This document shows, piece after piece, positions 10,847 to 21,786 of a stretch of 64,000 nucleotides of DNA. Below the pieces are notes generated by a model. It had not been told where the DNA came from, ran no database searches, and worked only from the letters and a program-made list of their open reading frames with translations. Numbering within the stretch: position 1 is the first letter of the stretch; each line of letters begins with the position of its first letter. The position numbers and the translations under genes are program-made. The stretch comes from Heterodera schachtii (lineage: Eukaryota > Nematoda > Chromadorea > Rhabditida > Heteroderidae), in NCBI GenBank assembly GCA_023374025.1, contig SIJG01000116.1, positions 330,842-394,841 on the forward strand. Direction: 5' to 3'.

Positions 10847-11674
10847 TTGAACTCTACAATAAGTCTGCTGGTCACCCCCCGCCCAGATCAAATCCTAATG
10901 CTGTATTCACCATGTACTGAACTGGACAAAGTTGGTACTGAAAAGTTGCCAATTTCTGCAGCTCTTCATATAATAGGTAGAGGCCTGGAATTTTTTTTGA
11001 CTTTTAGACAACACTTCAACTTAGGTTCCTACCAGCAAAGACTTTTTGATTGGGGTTTTAGAAAAAAAGTTATAGGCCCTGAACTGCACGAAAAAATAGG
11101 AAATCGGTCCCTGGTACTGAGTTGGCCACCTGTGCTATTTGCGTATAGTAACAAGGCAAATATAAAATATGCACTAAAGTACCCATTCAAAGGTCCTGGA
11201 CATTGTTATGTCGAGTGCAAAGAAGAGTCCGGCAACAAAATCGGTATCGATGAGCCGGCTCAATATGCCAAAATGAACTTCCGTGGTGCTACGGAGGCAT
11301 ATGCCGTTGTTAACTCAACACCATATGTTCGGCTTTCGCACCACGTTGTCAAATTGAAGATTCATTTGCCAAATCAACAGCCCATTGTATATAGGGCTTT
11401 CCAGCTGGTGAGCAAAGCTCAGCAAATCCAGCAAGGCACACTGCCGGAAACACAATGCTAAGCCTATTGGAAACAATGGCAAAATGAATGGCGGCATGAT
11501 CCTAAATTCAAGGACATGCTTTTCGAAAAAGTGCCGGAACAATTCCGATGGGATAAGGACAAATGGGTTCTTTACAAAAGGAAGCCCATCAAAAGGCCTC
11601 CAATTGGTCGAATTGTCCCTGTCCCACCGAAGGATCCGGAAAGATTTGCGCTATATTCGCCACTTTCCCGGTGA
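10847..11674 (+). pseudogene. Helitron replicase-helicase, N-terminal remnant
   Basis: From about 11100 the frame reads the pre-helicase region of Helitron transposases: NRSLVLSWPPVLFAYSNKAN, then KYALKYPFKGPGHCYVE and VVKLKIHLPNQQPIVYRAF. These are equivalent to the N-R-VVPYNP, KYLYKYIYKGHD and V-RL-VHLP-QQ blocks. An in-frame TAA at 11459 is followed in the same frame by AYWKQWQNEWRHDP, FEKVPEQFRWDKDKW and IGRIVPVPPKDPERF until a stop at 11672. The protein then continues in the next frame (LRYIRHFPGDPDHL), so there is one nonsense mutation and one frameshift near 11640-11655. The HUH endonuclease (Rep) domain expected upstream is not visible; residues before about 85 of the 10847 ORF have no recognisable similarity. 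The copy is therefore 5'-truncated and dead. Confidence 0.8.
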
Positions 11675-13565
11675 CCCTGACCATCTTAAAATGGTAAATG
11701 GTCAGCCTTGTACCTCTTTCACTGATGCTGCAATAAGGCACGGTCTTCTTGAGGATGACAAAATCTGGGATAAAACACTCGCTGAGGCAGCGTTGTCACG
11801 ATGGCCTGATCAAATGAGGTGGCTCTTCATGAGCATCCTCGTTTATGGCCAGCCCAGTAATGCCGTCGAATTGTGGAACAAGTACAAAGACCAAATGTAC
11901 TTTCCTCAAGGCATTACCACACCGGCACAACGCCAAGCAGCAGAGCTTGAAGCCCTAGCCGACATTGATTGGCGGCTGCACAGCTGCTTTAACTTAAGCT
12001 GTGTGCATTTTGGCCTGCCAGACCCACCAAACTCAATTGCCAAAAATACAAATGCGGCAATTAATGAGTTTTTCTTTGGCGATGATGATTTGAATTTGCC
12101 GCCTGGCCAACCAAATCCTCGGCCTCAGCAAAACGCTCCTCCGCCACTCAACACCGACCAACAAACGGTCTTTGATGCTGTTGTTAAGGCAATTCAGTCG
12201 GACCCAAGGGATGCGACTGTACCTCGTCGATTCTTTATATTCGGCGACGGAGGGACCGGGAAAACATTTCTGTTTGGCCAAATTATAAGGCGATTGCGGA
12301 AGGCCCCATATAATCACAAAGTTCTTGCCACGGCATCCACTGGGTGTGCAGCTATTTTGCTGCCGTATGGGAAGACAGCCCATTCCACCTTCCGACTGGG
12401 CAGAGATGTGTCGCTGGACAAGCTTCCAAGCATTCCGCTTGAGAGCTTCTTTGCCCGACGGATTCGTGAGGCACAACTCATCATTATTGATGAGATCACC
12501 ATGCTTCACAATACGGTGATTGAGGTCATTGACCGTGTGTGCAAAGAAATGGCAATTCCCCAGTACAAGGACCTTCCCTTCGGAGGAAAGACGGTCATTT
12601 TCAGCGGTGACTTCAAACAGTCACTGCCGGTCGTGCCCCATGAAGGCATAACCGCACAAGTTACGGCCTGCTTTCAAACTTCTCCGTTGTTTCGTCAATT
12701 CACCACAATGAAATTGACCATCAACCAGAGATTAGGCCAAGGCCAGCAAGCGTACTTGCAAATGTGCCGCCAAATTGGGCTCGGAGAGACCGGAGAACAC
12801 TTCTGGATTCCTCCGCAGTTCATCGTAAAGAGCAGGGAAGAGCTGATAAACTTTGTTTATCCAAACTTTCAACAACTCCTTGGCAATGACAAGGAGCTGC
12901 TCAACCGTTTGATACTCGCCCCGCACATTGATACGTGCGACGAAGTCAACGAAATGATGATGGCGAATGTGCCAGGTCAAGTGCGGGAATATTTGTCCAC
13001 GGACAAACCTCTTGACGATCGCCCATTGGACATCGATGAGATCGAGTCCGAAGTGTCAGCATTGAACAGACGCACAGACTCTGGGATGCCTCCCCACTGT
13101 CTGCGACTAAAGGTCGGAAGCGTTGTTGTCCTCCTTATCAACAAAAGTGATAGGGAAGGGCTGATCAATGGCACACGCATTGTCCTCGAAGAACTTGGCA
13201 ATGATCGCCTTGTCGGTCGTGTAATCAATAGCAATGCTAGTGGTGGCCAAGTGAGGTTTTTCCTTGAAAGATCTCGCAATGTTTTCGAGGACAAAACGCC
13301 TGGTGGGCTGAAATACGAGCGTTTGCAATTCCCAATTAAGCCTGCATTCGCTATGACCATTCAAAAAGGTCAGGGCCAAACAATCCGCACTGTCGGCATT
13401 GACCTGGAAAGGGAAGTTTTTACCCATGGTCAAGTATACACGGCCTTCTCTCGGGCAACGGACGGCAACAATGTACGTGTGTATGCACCAAAAAGGGAGA
13501 CCGATGCCCAAGGTAAAGCCAAAGTGCTAAACCTTGTGGCCAAAAACATGCTCAAATTGCAATAA
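11484..13565 (+). CDS. Helitron Pif1-family helicase domain (part of broken Helitron gene)
   Basis: The frame is open for 693 aa, but the homologous part starts near residue 55, where it takes over from the preceding frame. The ATG at 11484 is thus probably not a true start. In order: the pre-helicase block (HFPGDPDHLKMVNGQPCTSF, GLLEDDKIWD) at about 60-140; Walker A GDGGTGKT at 254-261; Walker B LIIIDE at 332-337; GDFKQSLPV at 375-383; LTINQR at 411-416; and the C-terminal motifs GLINGTR, FAMTIQKGQGQT and HGQVYTAFSRAT before the stop at 13563. These are the SF1B/Pif1 motifs of Helitron RepHel proteins, which unwind DNA during rolling-circle transposition. GC content is far above the flanks, which points to a fairly recent arrival. 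The helicase domain itself shows no lesion. A cellular PIF1 helicase is less likely because the Helitron pre-helicase blocks lie directly upstream. Confidence 0.85.
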   Translation: MNGGMILNSRTCFSKKCRNNSDGIRTNGFFTKGSPSKGLQLVELSLSHRRIRKDLRYIRHFPGDPDHLKMVNGQPCTSFTDAAIRHGLLEDDKIWDKTLAEAALSRWPDQMRWLFMSILVYGQPSNAVELWNKYKDQMYFPQGITTPAQRQAAELEALADIDWRLHSCFNLSCVHFGLPDPPNSIAKNTNAAINEFFFGDDDLNLPPGQPNPRPQQNAPPPLNTDQQTVFDAVVKAIQSDPRDATVPRRFFIFGDGGTGKTFLFGQIIRRLRKAPYNHKVLATASTGCAAILLPYGKTAHSTFRLGRDVSLDKLPSIPLESFFARRIREAQLIIIDEITMLHNTVIEVIDRVCKEMAIPQYKDLPFGGKTVIFSGDFKQSLPVVPHEGITAQVTACFQTSPLFRQFTTMKLTINQRLGQGQQAYLQMCRQIGLGETGEHFWIPPQFIVKSREELINFVYPNFQQLLGNDKELLNRLILAPHIDTCDEVNEMMMANVPGQVREYLSTDKPLDDRPLDIDEIESEVSALNRRTDSGMPPHCLRLKVGSVVVLLINKSDREGLINGTRIVLEELGNDRLVGRVINSNASGGQVRFFLERSRNVFEDKTPGGLKYERLQFPIKPAFAMTIQKGQGQTIRTVGIDLEREVFTHGQVYTAFSRATDGNNVRVYAPKRETDAQGKAKVLNLVAKNMLKLQ

Positions 13566-13830
13566 AAGAGCAATCCAAGCCAGTTCGGCATGCCAACTGA
13601 TTTCACATTAACACATTGAGTGCGAGATGGTGATAGCCTGGAGCATAGTCTTGAAACTGGTCGGCCCTTATGGGGCCTCCAGGTTATTCGCCATTTAGCG
13701 CTTATCATGAGTATGTGCAAAGCCTTGGATCTCTATTGCATAAATCAAACGAGCTATAGTCCAGTGTGTGCGGTACTGTTCCGATACCGCCCCATTTCTA
13801 TTCTCTATTATCTTTTATCTTGATTTTTGC
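13566..13830 (+). mobile_element. Helitron 3' flank with candidate terminal hairpin
   Basis: The balanced composition of the Helitron continues past the helicase stop to about 13800 and then drops to AT-rich DNA. Near that edge, GCGGTA (13770-13775) and TACCGC (13785-13790) can form a 6-bp stem with a 9-nt loop, as expected just inside a Helitron 3' end. The canonical CTRR terminus is not present 8-15 nt downstream (the sequence there is TTCTATTCTC). The exact end is therefore unresolved, or this is a Helentron-like form. Confidence 0.4.
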
Positions 13831-15345
13831 TTTTCGCAAATACGTAGTAATAGGTAAATTACAATTATTGCTTATCAATAAATTATAATATTTATAATTT
13901 TTAATATCTCATTATAATTGGTCTTTTCAGCGTTTTTTAATAGATTAAATCAACGTAATAGTTAAATAAATGTTTGTTTAGTATATTATTAAATCTAAAA
14001 TTTTACAATTTTTTCCATAAAATTTTCTAAGAGTGTGTTTAATTTTAAAATTTTTCATTTTCTATTTTATTTAAATAGGAATTTTTTATTTTAAGTCCAG
14101 CTGAGATTTCGTAGAGTTATACCAATTCTCTTTCTGTGGCCATGATTGATTATTTATTTTAATATGGTCATAATTTATTTTTTAACCAGTCTAACATTAA
14201 AAATCTTTTTAAATTTATAGAATTCTCGATTTACTTCAATTAATTTTTATATTTATTAAGCGAAAATTATGCTTTTTCCATATATTTTTAATTTATTTAT
14301 ATTTTAGTCATAATGCTAAATGAATGGAGAATTTTTCGGTAAACAATTTTCTTTGATTGAAAAAGATTTATTAAATTATCTAAGTTTTATTTTGTTAAAT
14401 TATTTTATCTAAAAATTTTATTTTCTATTACCCGTTTTTTCATTATTTGAAATAATTGGTGGTGCTTTATATATTTTTTTTCTTAAATTGTTTATGCTAG
14501 AATTAAAATATATCAATTTTATTTATATAATATAATCTTCTATCTAATTCGGAATATTAAATTAATTGCTCGAATTTGTTAAATTTTTTAATTTGCATAA
14601 TAATAATTTTGATAATTTTTATTTTACTTGCTCTTATCATTGCGTTAACATTTTTATTGAATTTTATTTTTATATTTTTATTCCCTTTATTTTTATTTGC
14701 ATAAATATATTTTCTACAAATGGTCTACGAAATAATAATTGTATTGTCTTAATTGAGATTATAATATTTTTAAAATTTCAAGTTTTAAATACTCAAAATT
14801 GAATAGCTAAATTGGTACTCGAGTTGATGCATACGTCAGTCATACACATAAATCGAAATTATATTCCAATAGAACTAAATGTTTTTAAAAAACTTTTATT
14901 AAGTTAATTTATACTATTAGAAAAAATATTTGTAAGTATTTAATTTTCGTAAAAAAAACTTAACTGTAGCCTTAAAGTAGAAATAACAAGTAAATTAAAT
15001 GATAACCATAAGAACAAGTCATATTTAAATAGTAATAAAATTCAATTTAAGCAATTGCATAACCTATATAATTCAATAAAATATTAAATTTCTGCTATTC
15101 GCACAATTAAATTCTACCTATGACAGTTTAATAATTTTACTAAAAAATTCACGAAGAAAATAATTGATTTATAAAATAATATTAATTTTTATTTATTATT
15201 TTCAAATTCATCCAATAAATTAATTAATAATTAAATGAAATTTATAAAATAAACAGAATCTGGAAATCACAATTTAACCCAAATATGTTATAAATTCAAA
15301 AATTTCTCAAATTTCCTTTGATTATTTTTCCATTTTTAAATACTC
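13831..15345. other. AT-rich spacer, T-rich then A-rich
   Basis: No gene recognised. Until about 14.8 kb the plus strand is T-rich, thereafter A-rich. The 78-aa frame at 14566-14802 is low-complexity (F, I, N) and is not considered a gene. Confidence 0.5.
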
Positions 15346-15523
15346 ATTTCCAAGGACGTCCTTGCCATTCAAGAACGGATACGAGCCCTCATCTACATAC
15401 AAGACAAATACAAAGAATTTGAGAGCACTGAATGAAAAGATATCATTATTGTTAATGAACTATGAAGCAATTAGAAACCTGGACACCAAAATCAAACAAA
15501 TTGATCAAATGTCAAATATTTAA
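15346..15523 (+). pseudogene. Small coding fragment, frameshifted, family unknown
   Basis: Within A-rich DNA this 178-bp stretch has normal codon composition. From 15346 one frame reads SKDVLAIQERIRALIYIQDK then YKEFESTE and stops at 15433. The next frame, overlapping there, reads NEKISLLLMNYEAIRNLDTK then IKQIDQMSNI and stops at 15521. Both halves are charged, heptad-like helices, suggesting one coiled-coil or helical C-terminus split by a single frameshift. The first half vaguely recalls the helical region of NAP1-like histone chaperones, but that is weak. No start or upstream exon was found. Confidence 0.4.
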
Positions 15524-17480
15524 ATGTTTAAAATTATATTAATTTATATAAAATATTTCATTTATTTATAAATATAATTTAAATTTTAAAAAAATCCTAA
15601 ATTAAAAAATTAAATCTAAAAAATACATTCAAAAATAATTAATTTAAAGGATTAATTAATCCTTTTGTTCATCGGAGAAAATGCTAAAATTGATATTTAA
15701 AAAAATTAAAAAATAATATATTTTTTAAATTTCTTATCTAACTAAGACAAAAATATATTATAAAATAATTAATAATCTATAAAAGATCGCAAAATTTTAA
15801 TGGAATTGAAATATGAAGATAATATCCATTTTTTTTTGCCTGTAAAGACTAAATGATTTTTCAAACACTTTATAATAATATGAAAATTATAAACATATAT
15901 TGTATATATATGTTCAAATAATAAGATAAAGAACTAAAGAATAAAAAACTCAAAAAAAGCAACCGATTTCATTTTATTAAATCAGATTGAATGTACTGTA
16001 TTAACAAATATCAATTTTTTCTAAAATTATTTATTAAACTAAATCGAAATTACAAAAAAATGTGGCAATTATAACTTCAGCCACATTATATTTTTTTAAT
16101 CTGCCTAATAATTTTTTTTATAGTCACAAATTTTTCAAATTTTATGGTTAATCAAGACAAATATAATTATCATATTTTGGTTTAACTTTTCAAGATTATT
16201 TATTCAGAAATATTTTTATTACTAATTTCTATTTGTTTATTAATAAAAAAAGAAAACCATTGATTTATATTTTTTGCGATAAAAAAAAGTCAGTGAGAGA
16301 TAATTTAATTGTTTTATTGAATTAAAAAATATATTGTGTTTATTATTGTTATTTCAAATTAATTATTGCAAAAATATAATAAAGGACAAATAAAAAATAA
16401 ATAAAAGCGAAAACAAAATAATTAAATATAAATGTAAAAAGGCAAAAGGCAAAAGGAGACCATTTAAGAAAATAAATTATTTACTTTGAATTCAAAAACA
16501 GATATGTAAAATGATAGTTTTTTATTCATTGACTGAAATGAAATAACCACCTATAAGACGTGGAAAATTAATGAACTTTGAAAAAAAAAACAAATTATAT
16601 AAATATTAATAATAATATTTTAGGTCAAAGAGGACAAAAATGTAAATGCAAATATCTGCAATTAATTTTCTTTAAAATATTGATAAAACATTTTATATTC
16701 ATCTCTTAAGAAGATAAAATAAATGGAAATAATTTACAATCATCAAAATTTAAATATCATTAATTAATTAATAAAAAGCGAATCAATGAATCTCGAAAAG
16801 CCACAGTCACCACATCAATATGAACAAGCTTCTTCTGCGAGAAATTAAAGATTAAAAAGAGATAAAAATATTTAAATAAACTTGTTTTACAATATAATCT
16901 AAGAACATTTCTATTTAATGCAAAACTTTAAAATTATTTGTAAAATTTGAAACAATCTGAAATTAAAAGATAAATTACTCAACTAAAAATTTAATGTAAT
17001 ATCGTAAGGTTAAAACAAAATAAAATAAAATAAATTTATATAATTCGAAATTTAAAAAAAATAAATAAATGGACTTCTTATGTCGCTACTACGCCATATG
17101 TACTTGACAGTCTAAATGCCGAGAATAATTTAATAGCAAAGATTGTTTAAAAAAATTATTTGTTAATGAAGTGACAAATTTTAGTGTAAATAAAATGAAT
17201 TATAATTATAACAAATAATTATTTAAAATTTACATATGTTTATAATTACAAATATTAATATATAAGGTTCTTTTTTATGTGTATTAAATAATTTCGTTTA
17301 TATTTATTAATTATAATATGAATATTTAATTATTAAAAAACATATATTTCATAATAAATTGGCAAATATTCTATTGTATTAAAAATAAATCACATCATGC
17401 GCTAAGAATTGAAGCAAAAAAAAAAAATAAATAAAAAATATTTTAATAATGATAGGTAAATCAAAGATTACCATAAGCCA
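15524..17480. other. A-rich AT-rich block
   Basis: Strongly A-rich on plus throughout. No gene recognised. The only GC-richer words are near 16800 and 17080. Confidence 0.5.
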
Positions 17481-17645
17481 ATCATTAGGGGTGTATTTTT
17501 CCCGAAACTTCGGGTAAATTACCCAAAGCCGAATCTCGAAGTTCGAAGCCCAAAAAACGCGGAAGTTTTCGAAGCTCGAAGTTTCGCCCATCCTTGGTTC
17601 CGAATACAAACTCTGGACCCGACTTCGATCAAAAAAGCAAAAAAA
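17481..17645. repeat. GC-richer repeat island with CGAAG words
   Basis: The island begins TTAGGGGTGTATTTTTCCCG (17485-17504), which recurs almost exactly, inverted, at 40522-40540. Internally the words TTCGAAG, TCTCGAAG and GAAGTTTCG recur, giving short overlapping inverted repeats. The minus frame over it (ORF 17379-17609) is probably not a gene. The TAGGGGTG-type end resembles termini of hAT-type transposons, so this may be a MITE fragment. Confidence 0.45.
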
Positions 17646-20095
17646 AAAAATGAAACAAGAAATAATTTATTTTTAATGATATAAAAATAAATTATAATAA
17701 TTTTTATGATAAAAAATAACAATAATAATTTATTTATAAAAATTAATCATAAGAATCCAAAATAATTGTGTCTAATAGATAAAATAAAACAAAAACTATA
17801 AAATAAAAACAAAAAGATAAATAAACTTTCTTTAAAAAAATTTTTCTTTAGTATTATCATCAATAGAAATTAATCATAACTTGAATTACTGCTTACTTTG
17901 AGCTAAGAAAAGCATATAAAAGGATCAATAACAATATATATGAATGAATAAAAATTTAATGGTAAAATAAATACAATAAATTAACGCTTTTATCTTATAT
18001 TGTATCAAGTATTTAAAACTAATTGTATTTTTTAACTATTATTAAATTATTAATCAAAAGCTGAAAATTCAACAGTATAAAATAAAATTAAAAAATTACA
18101 TATTGATAAAAATTACCAAAAAACGAAAAATTCTTGAACTTTTTAATGAAAATAACATATTTCATTATATATTTGTATTAATTCAAAATTTAAATTTCAT
18201 TTTATTGATTTGAAAATAATTTTTAATTCTAATTGAAATAAAGAATTGAGCTTAAATTTAATAGAGAAATTAGATGATAGTAAATAATAGATAATTATAA
18301 ACAATTATATAAAAAAAGAAAAATTTTAGATTAAAAAATTGTCATTTATAAGTATAAATTTATTAATTATGAATTAATCAATTTTTAAAGATAATGATTT
18401 AAAGCAAGTAATTAATAATTATTAATAAAAAATGCAAAATAACTTTTTATATATTTAGTTATTTACTTTTCTAAACATCACCAAAAAGCTGATAAAAGAA
18501 TAGCCTAAAAGAACCAAGATAGTTAGTTAAAATGGCTATCAAAATGAATCAAAAAGGATAATGGGTAGTAAAATAATTATTTAATTGAGAATTTAAATTT
18601 ATTAATTATTCAAAAGATTTAAAAAAATGAAGGTACAAAAAAAATTTATTAATTTTTGAGTATACAATAAAATTTACAAGAAAAAGAGATTTGTTAAATT
18701 CATAATTTTAATTCTATTAAAAGGTATTTAACTTAATAATCAATTTTCAACTAAAAAACAACTCATAACATATTTTTTACAAAGACATGACGTCGTATTT
18801 TATACATAATGATGATTCCACCGCATATGTCATGAAAATTAAACGCTATCTTGAATATTAAATAAACAGAGTAAAAAAAAAGTTATAAAAATTAAATTTT
18901 AATTGTAAGAATAATTTAATTTATCTTTATTGATAAAAAATTAAATTAATAATTTATTATTTGCTAATTTTTAAATAGAAAATTATGTGAAAAACAAAAG
19001 TGTCATATAAATTAAATAATAAATTATCAAAAATCAACAAAGATATATAGAAAATGAATCAAGAAAATAACAATACTATCATATTGCGTTCCGGTCTGTT
19101 TAGAACTAACTGTTCGAACTGCGTTCGAAATCACAAATTTCACTTATTAACATTTAAATTAGATTTAGTTTATTGTTTTTGATTTTGCCATAAAAATTTC
19201 CATCCAAAAACATATTTCTACAAATGAGGAGAGATAATACAATAAATTATGAAGAATAAAAATTTCTAATATTTTGCACATTACTCTGAAAAAAGAAAAT
19301 CTTATGAGAATTAATGATCTTAATATGTTTTCTCTAACATAGATGTTCATAAAGGCAAAATTTACTTTAGTATGACCATTTGGTTCTTGAACATATTGTG
19401 GGAGCACCAGAAAACATTTAAAACTTATTTTCAATGTCATAAAAAATATTTATTTCTTATTTTTATAATTAAAATAAATAACCCTTTTAATGATTAATTA
19501 TTTCATTTTGCAACTTTATGATTTGATATATTGATTTAATATTATAATATTTAGACCATATAAATATTAAAAAATTTTTGTTATTTATTACTTATTAATT
19601 ATTCATTAATTATAAAAAGTAGTATAAGAAAGTATTTAATGAAAAAAAAAATATTTATCAGTAAAACAAACTAATTTCCAGAATTCAAATCATTAAAATA
19701 AAGACATACATGAATAAAATTTTAATATATCTGCAGACAATCATTATGACAATTAAATTAATTAATAATCTAAAAGAAAATTTAAAAATAATTTAATAAT
19801 TGAGAAATGAAATTTAATTTTTATTTACTGCTAAATACAGTCGCTGATATAATATTTCCATCTTCTTCGCCCATTGTCGATCGATAAACATAATGAATTT
19901 AAAAATAAATTATAAACTAAATTGACGCAGTAATAATGGAAGAACTTAAAACTTTATTTGGCTTGAAAAGACCGAAAATTAAAACAGCTTTCATAAAGAA
20001 TCTAATGACAATTTGAAAAGTTAATAGAAATACAAGAAATTAATTTATTCTTAATTAAAGTTTTTAAATTAACGGATCGGTATCGCTAAAAAAGT
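17646..20095. other. A-rich AT-rich block
   Basis: No gene recognised. A short GC-richer stretch near 19085-19130 (GTTCGAACTGCGTTCGAAAT) contains a small inverted repeat. The 91-aa minus frame at 19165-19440 has a non-trivial composition but matches nothing I know. Confidence 0.45.
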
Positions 20096-20310
20096 GCTAC
20101 AGTATGAATAATCAATTTACGACGAGTAAGAGAGTAGTAACAGGCCGGGGACCGTCGGAGATTGACGTTAATTAGAAGTGACAAGTAGCGAAAAAAGGGG
20201 TGTCACTAATTGGTCAGTCGTCAGGGGGGGGGCACTAATTGGTCAAGGGGGTGTTAATTGATCTGCTGGTCAAGTAATTAATTAATTAATTGGGGGGGGG
20301 GGACCCGAAA
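20096..20310. repeat. Short direct repeats and G-runs
   Basis: CACTAATTGGTCA occurs at 20204-20216 and 20233-20245 (29 bp apart), with degenerate third and fourth versions (GTTAATTGATC, GGTCAAGTAATTAATTAATT). G-runs of 9 (20224-20232) and 11 (20292-20302) separate them. This marks the left edge of a GC-richer genic island. Confidence 0.6.
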
Positions 20311-20481
20311 CCCAAACCTATTGGTCGTTTTCAAATTTACATGTAATTTTTTTGAAAAATTTGATTGCATATAATTTACAACCCTATTTATAATGCATAA
20401 TTTTTGCCTTTTTATGGAGTTTTATGTTACTATTTCGCGATTTTTTGTACCAAATTAAATTTTTAAACTCATTTTTTACAG

Positions 20482-21087
20482 CCCAAAACAAGGATCAAGT
20501 TGCCAAGAGGAATGGTACCGCCTCGTGTGCAGCCAATCACAAACAACGAGCAAAACCGTGAGGAGGAGGAGCAGACGTACGAAGTGGATGGCATATTGGC
20601 AATGTCCGTCTTGAAATCTGGAGAACGGCTGTATTATTTGGTCTGGCGCGGTAAATAATTGTCTTTTACAAAATGAATAACATTTTTCTTTTCGGATTAT
20701 AGGATCGCCAGGCCATGATAGTTGGATAAGATCCAGCAAGGTCCGAAGCACTTGAACTGACGGCCAACTTCGTAGAAGATCTAACAATCAATGAAGTGCT
20801 GAAGGCATTGATGAGCGAGGAGTCAATTGCGGCGCACTTGGTCGAAAAACTGCAAAGCCACACATTGTTCATCAGACGTGGGTTTTCAAAAAAATTGATA
20901 ATTTTAAATAATTCAAATAAAATTAGTGCGCGAGCTGCTCGGCAAATCCGGTGGCCCACTCCCCGCCGCATTGAACATTGTCTATGCTACGGACACCACC
21001 CAAACGCAACGGACCAAAGTGAATAATAATATATTTGGTGAATATATTATATTAAAATCATCAATTTTGTCTCTCATTTTTATCTGA
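20482..21087 (+). pseudogene. Chromodomain protein gene, frameshifted
   Basis: Three exons are inferred: 20482-20650, 20703-20877 and 20927 onward, with introns of 52 and 49 nt bounded by GT and AG. Exon 1 reads RGMVPPRVQPITNNEQNREE and then the chromodomain core YEVDGILAMSVLKSGERLYY followed by LVWRG. Exon 2 starts SPGHDSWI, the expected W...D.W of a chromodomain, which binds methylated histone tails in its family. A one-base disagreement at about 20724-20730 puts the rest of exon 2 (ALELTANFVEDLTINEVLKA, EESIAAHLVEKLQSHTLFIR) in another frame, so as read the product stops soon after SSKVRST. Exon 3 reads LRELLGKSGGPLPAALNIVY then ATDTTQTQRTKV. An upstream start exon is not visible; the ATG inside exon 1 (20512) may serve. 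This is either a single-base sequencing error in a real gene or a recent pseudogene. Confidence 0.65.
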
Positions 21088-21211
21088 TCCCCACTCTGGC
21101 TGACCTTCCTTTGTGTTGGTCGTCCAGAGTGGGGATCCTTATTTTCTCACAATCTTTTTAAGTGATGGCTGACCTTTTTTCATATTGGTTGTCCTCTCTT
21201 ATTAAGATTGT
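21086..21211 (+). other. Two tandem stem-loops with shared apical sequence
   Basis: Hairpin 1 (21086-21137): GATCCCCACTCTGG pairs perfectly with CCAGAGTGGGGATC (14 bp), then one mismatch and an inner TGACC/GGTCG stem with a 12-nt loop. Hairpin 2 (21149-21211): ACAATCTT and TAAG pair with CTTA and AAGATTGT around a two-base mismatch, leading to the same inner elements GGCTGACC and GGTTGTCC. The loops are related, while the outer stems differ in sequence but still pair. They lie directly behind the chromodomain reading frame. They could be a structured RNA element, a tandem hairpin RNA precursor, or the 3'UTR of that gene. Confidence 0.5.
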
Positions 21212-21786
21212 TTCATTAATCTGATAATAATAACTTTATAAAATTCGTCGACATAATTTTTAAATTGTTTTAATTAATTTAAGGCCGTCGATTCGCTTAT
21301 ACAATTCAAATTGGCGGAAAAAATTTTCGAGTAGGAGTTACCGTTTTACACGGCACTCATTCGTCGGACACTCATCAACGCAATTCTTCCACAATCCATT
21401 TCACACATTCACTCATTTTAATTATGTTTAAAAATTCACTCATTTTAAATATTTTAAAAACTGCCAACAATTTTGATCAATCCGTTGCACAACATTCACT
21501 CATTTTAATTATTTTAAAAAGGCTCAATATTTTCACTTTCCAATAAATATGATATTTATATATTTTGGTAATTTTTTGTGAAAACATTTGTTAAACGGAG
21601 ATCGTGCAGAAGATAAGCAGTGAATGGGATATAGGGGCTGGTCATTTGTTGTTGATCTGGACGGTTCAATTGTATGGGCCATTCATTCTTTGAAGATGCG
21701 CCAAGCCTATTCATTCAGCGGAGTTGGCCTATGGCCATTCATTCTTTCATTTTTGGTCCCAAAATTTTTTAGAAATGGAATATCCT
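21212..21786. other. Non-coding stretch with short direct repeats
   Basis: ATTCACTCATTTTAA occurs three times (about 21409, 21436 and 21491), followed by T/A-rich variants ending TTTAAAAA. ATGG.CCATTCATTCTTT occurs twice (about 21676 and 21730). GC content is moderate. It could be the 3' region of the minus-strand gene that ends at 21787. No RNA gene recognised. Confidence 0.4.

Noticed and set aside
12033..13511. Minus-strand ORFs over the helicase
   Set aside because: Antisense shadows; the plus frame has the complete helicase motif series.
13791..13800. Canonical Helitron CTRR terminus after the hairpin
   Set aside because: The nearest candidates are CTAT and CTCT, which do not satisfy CTRR, so I do not call a precise 3' end.
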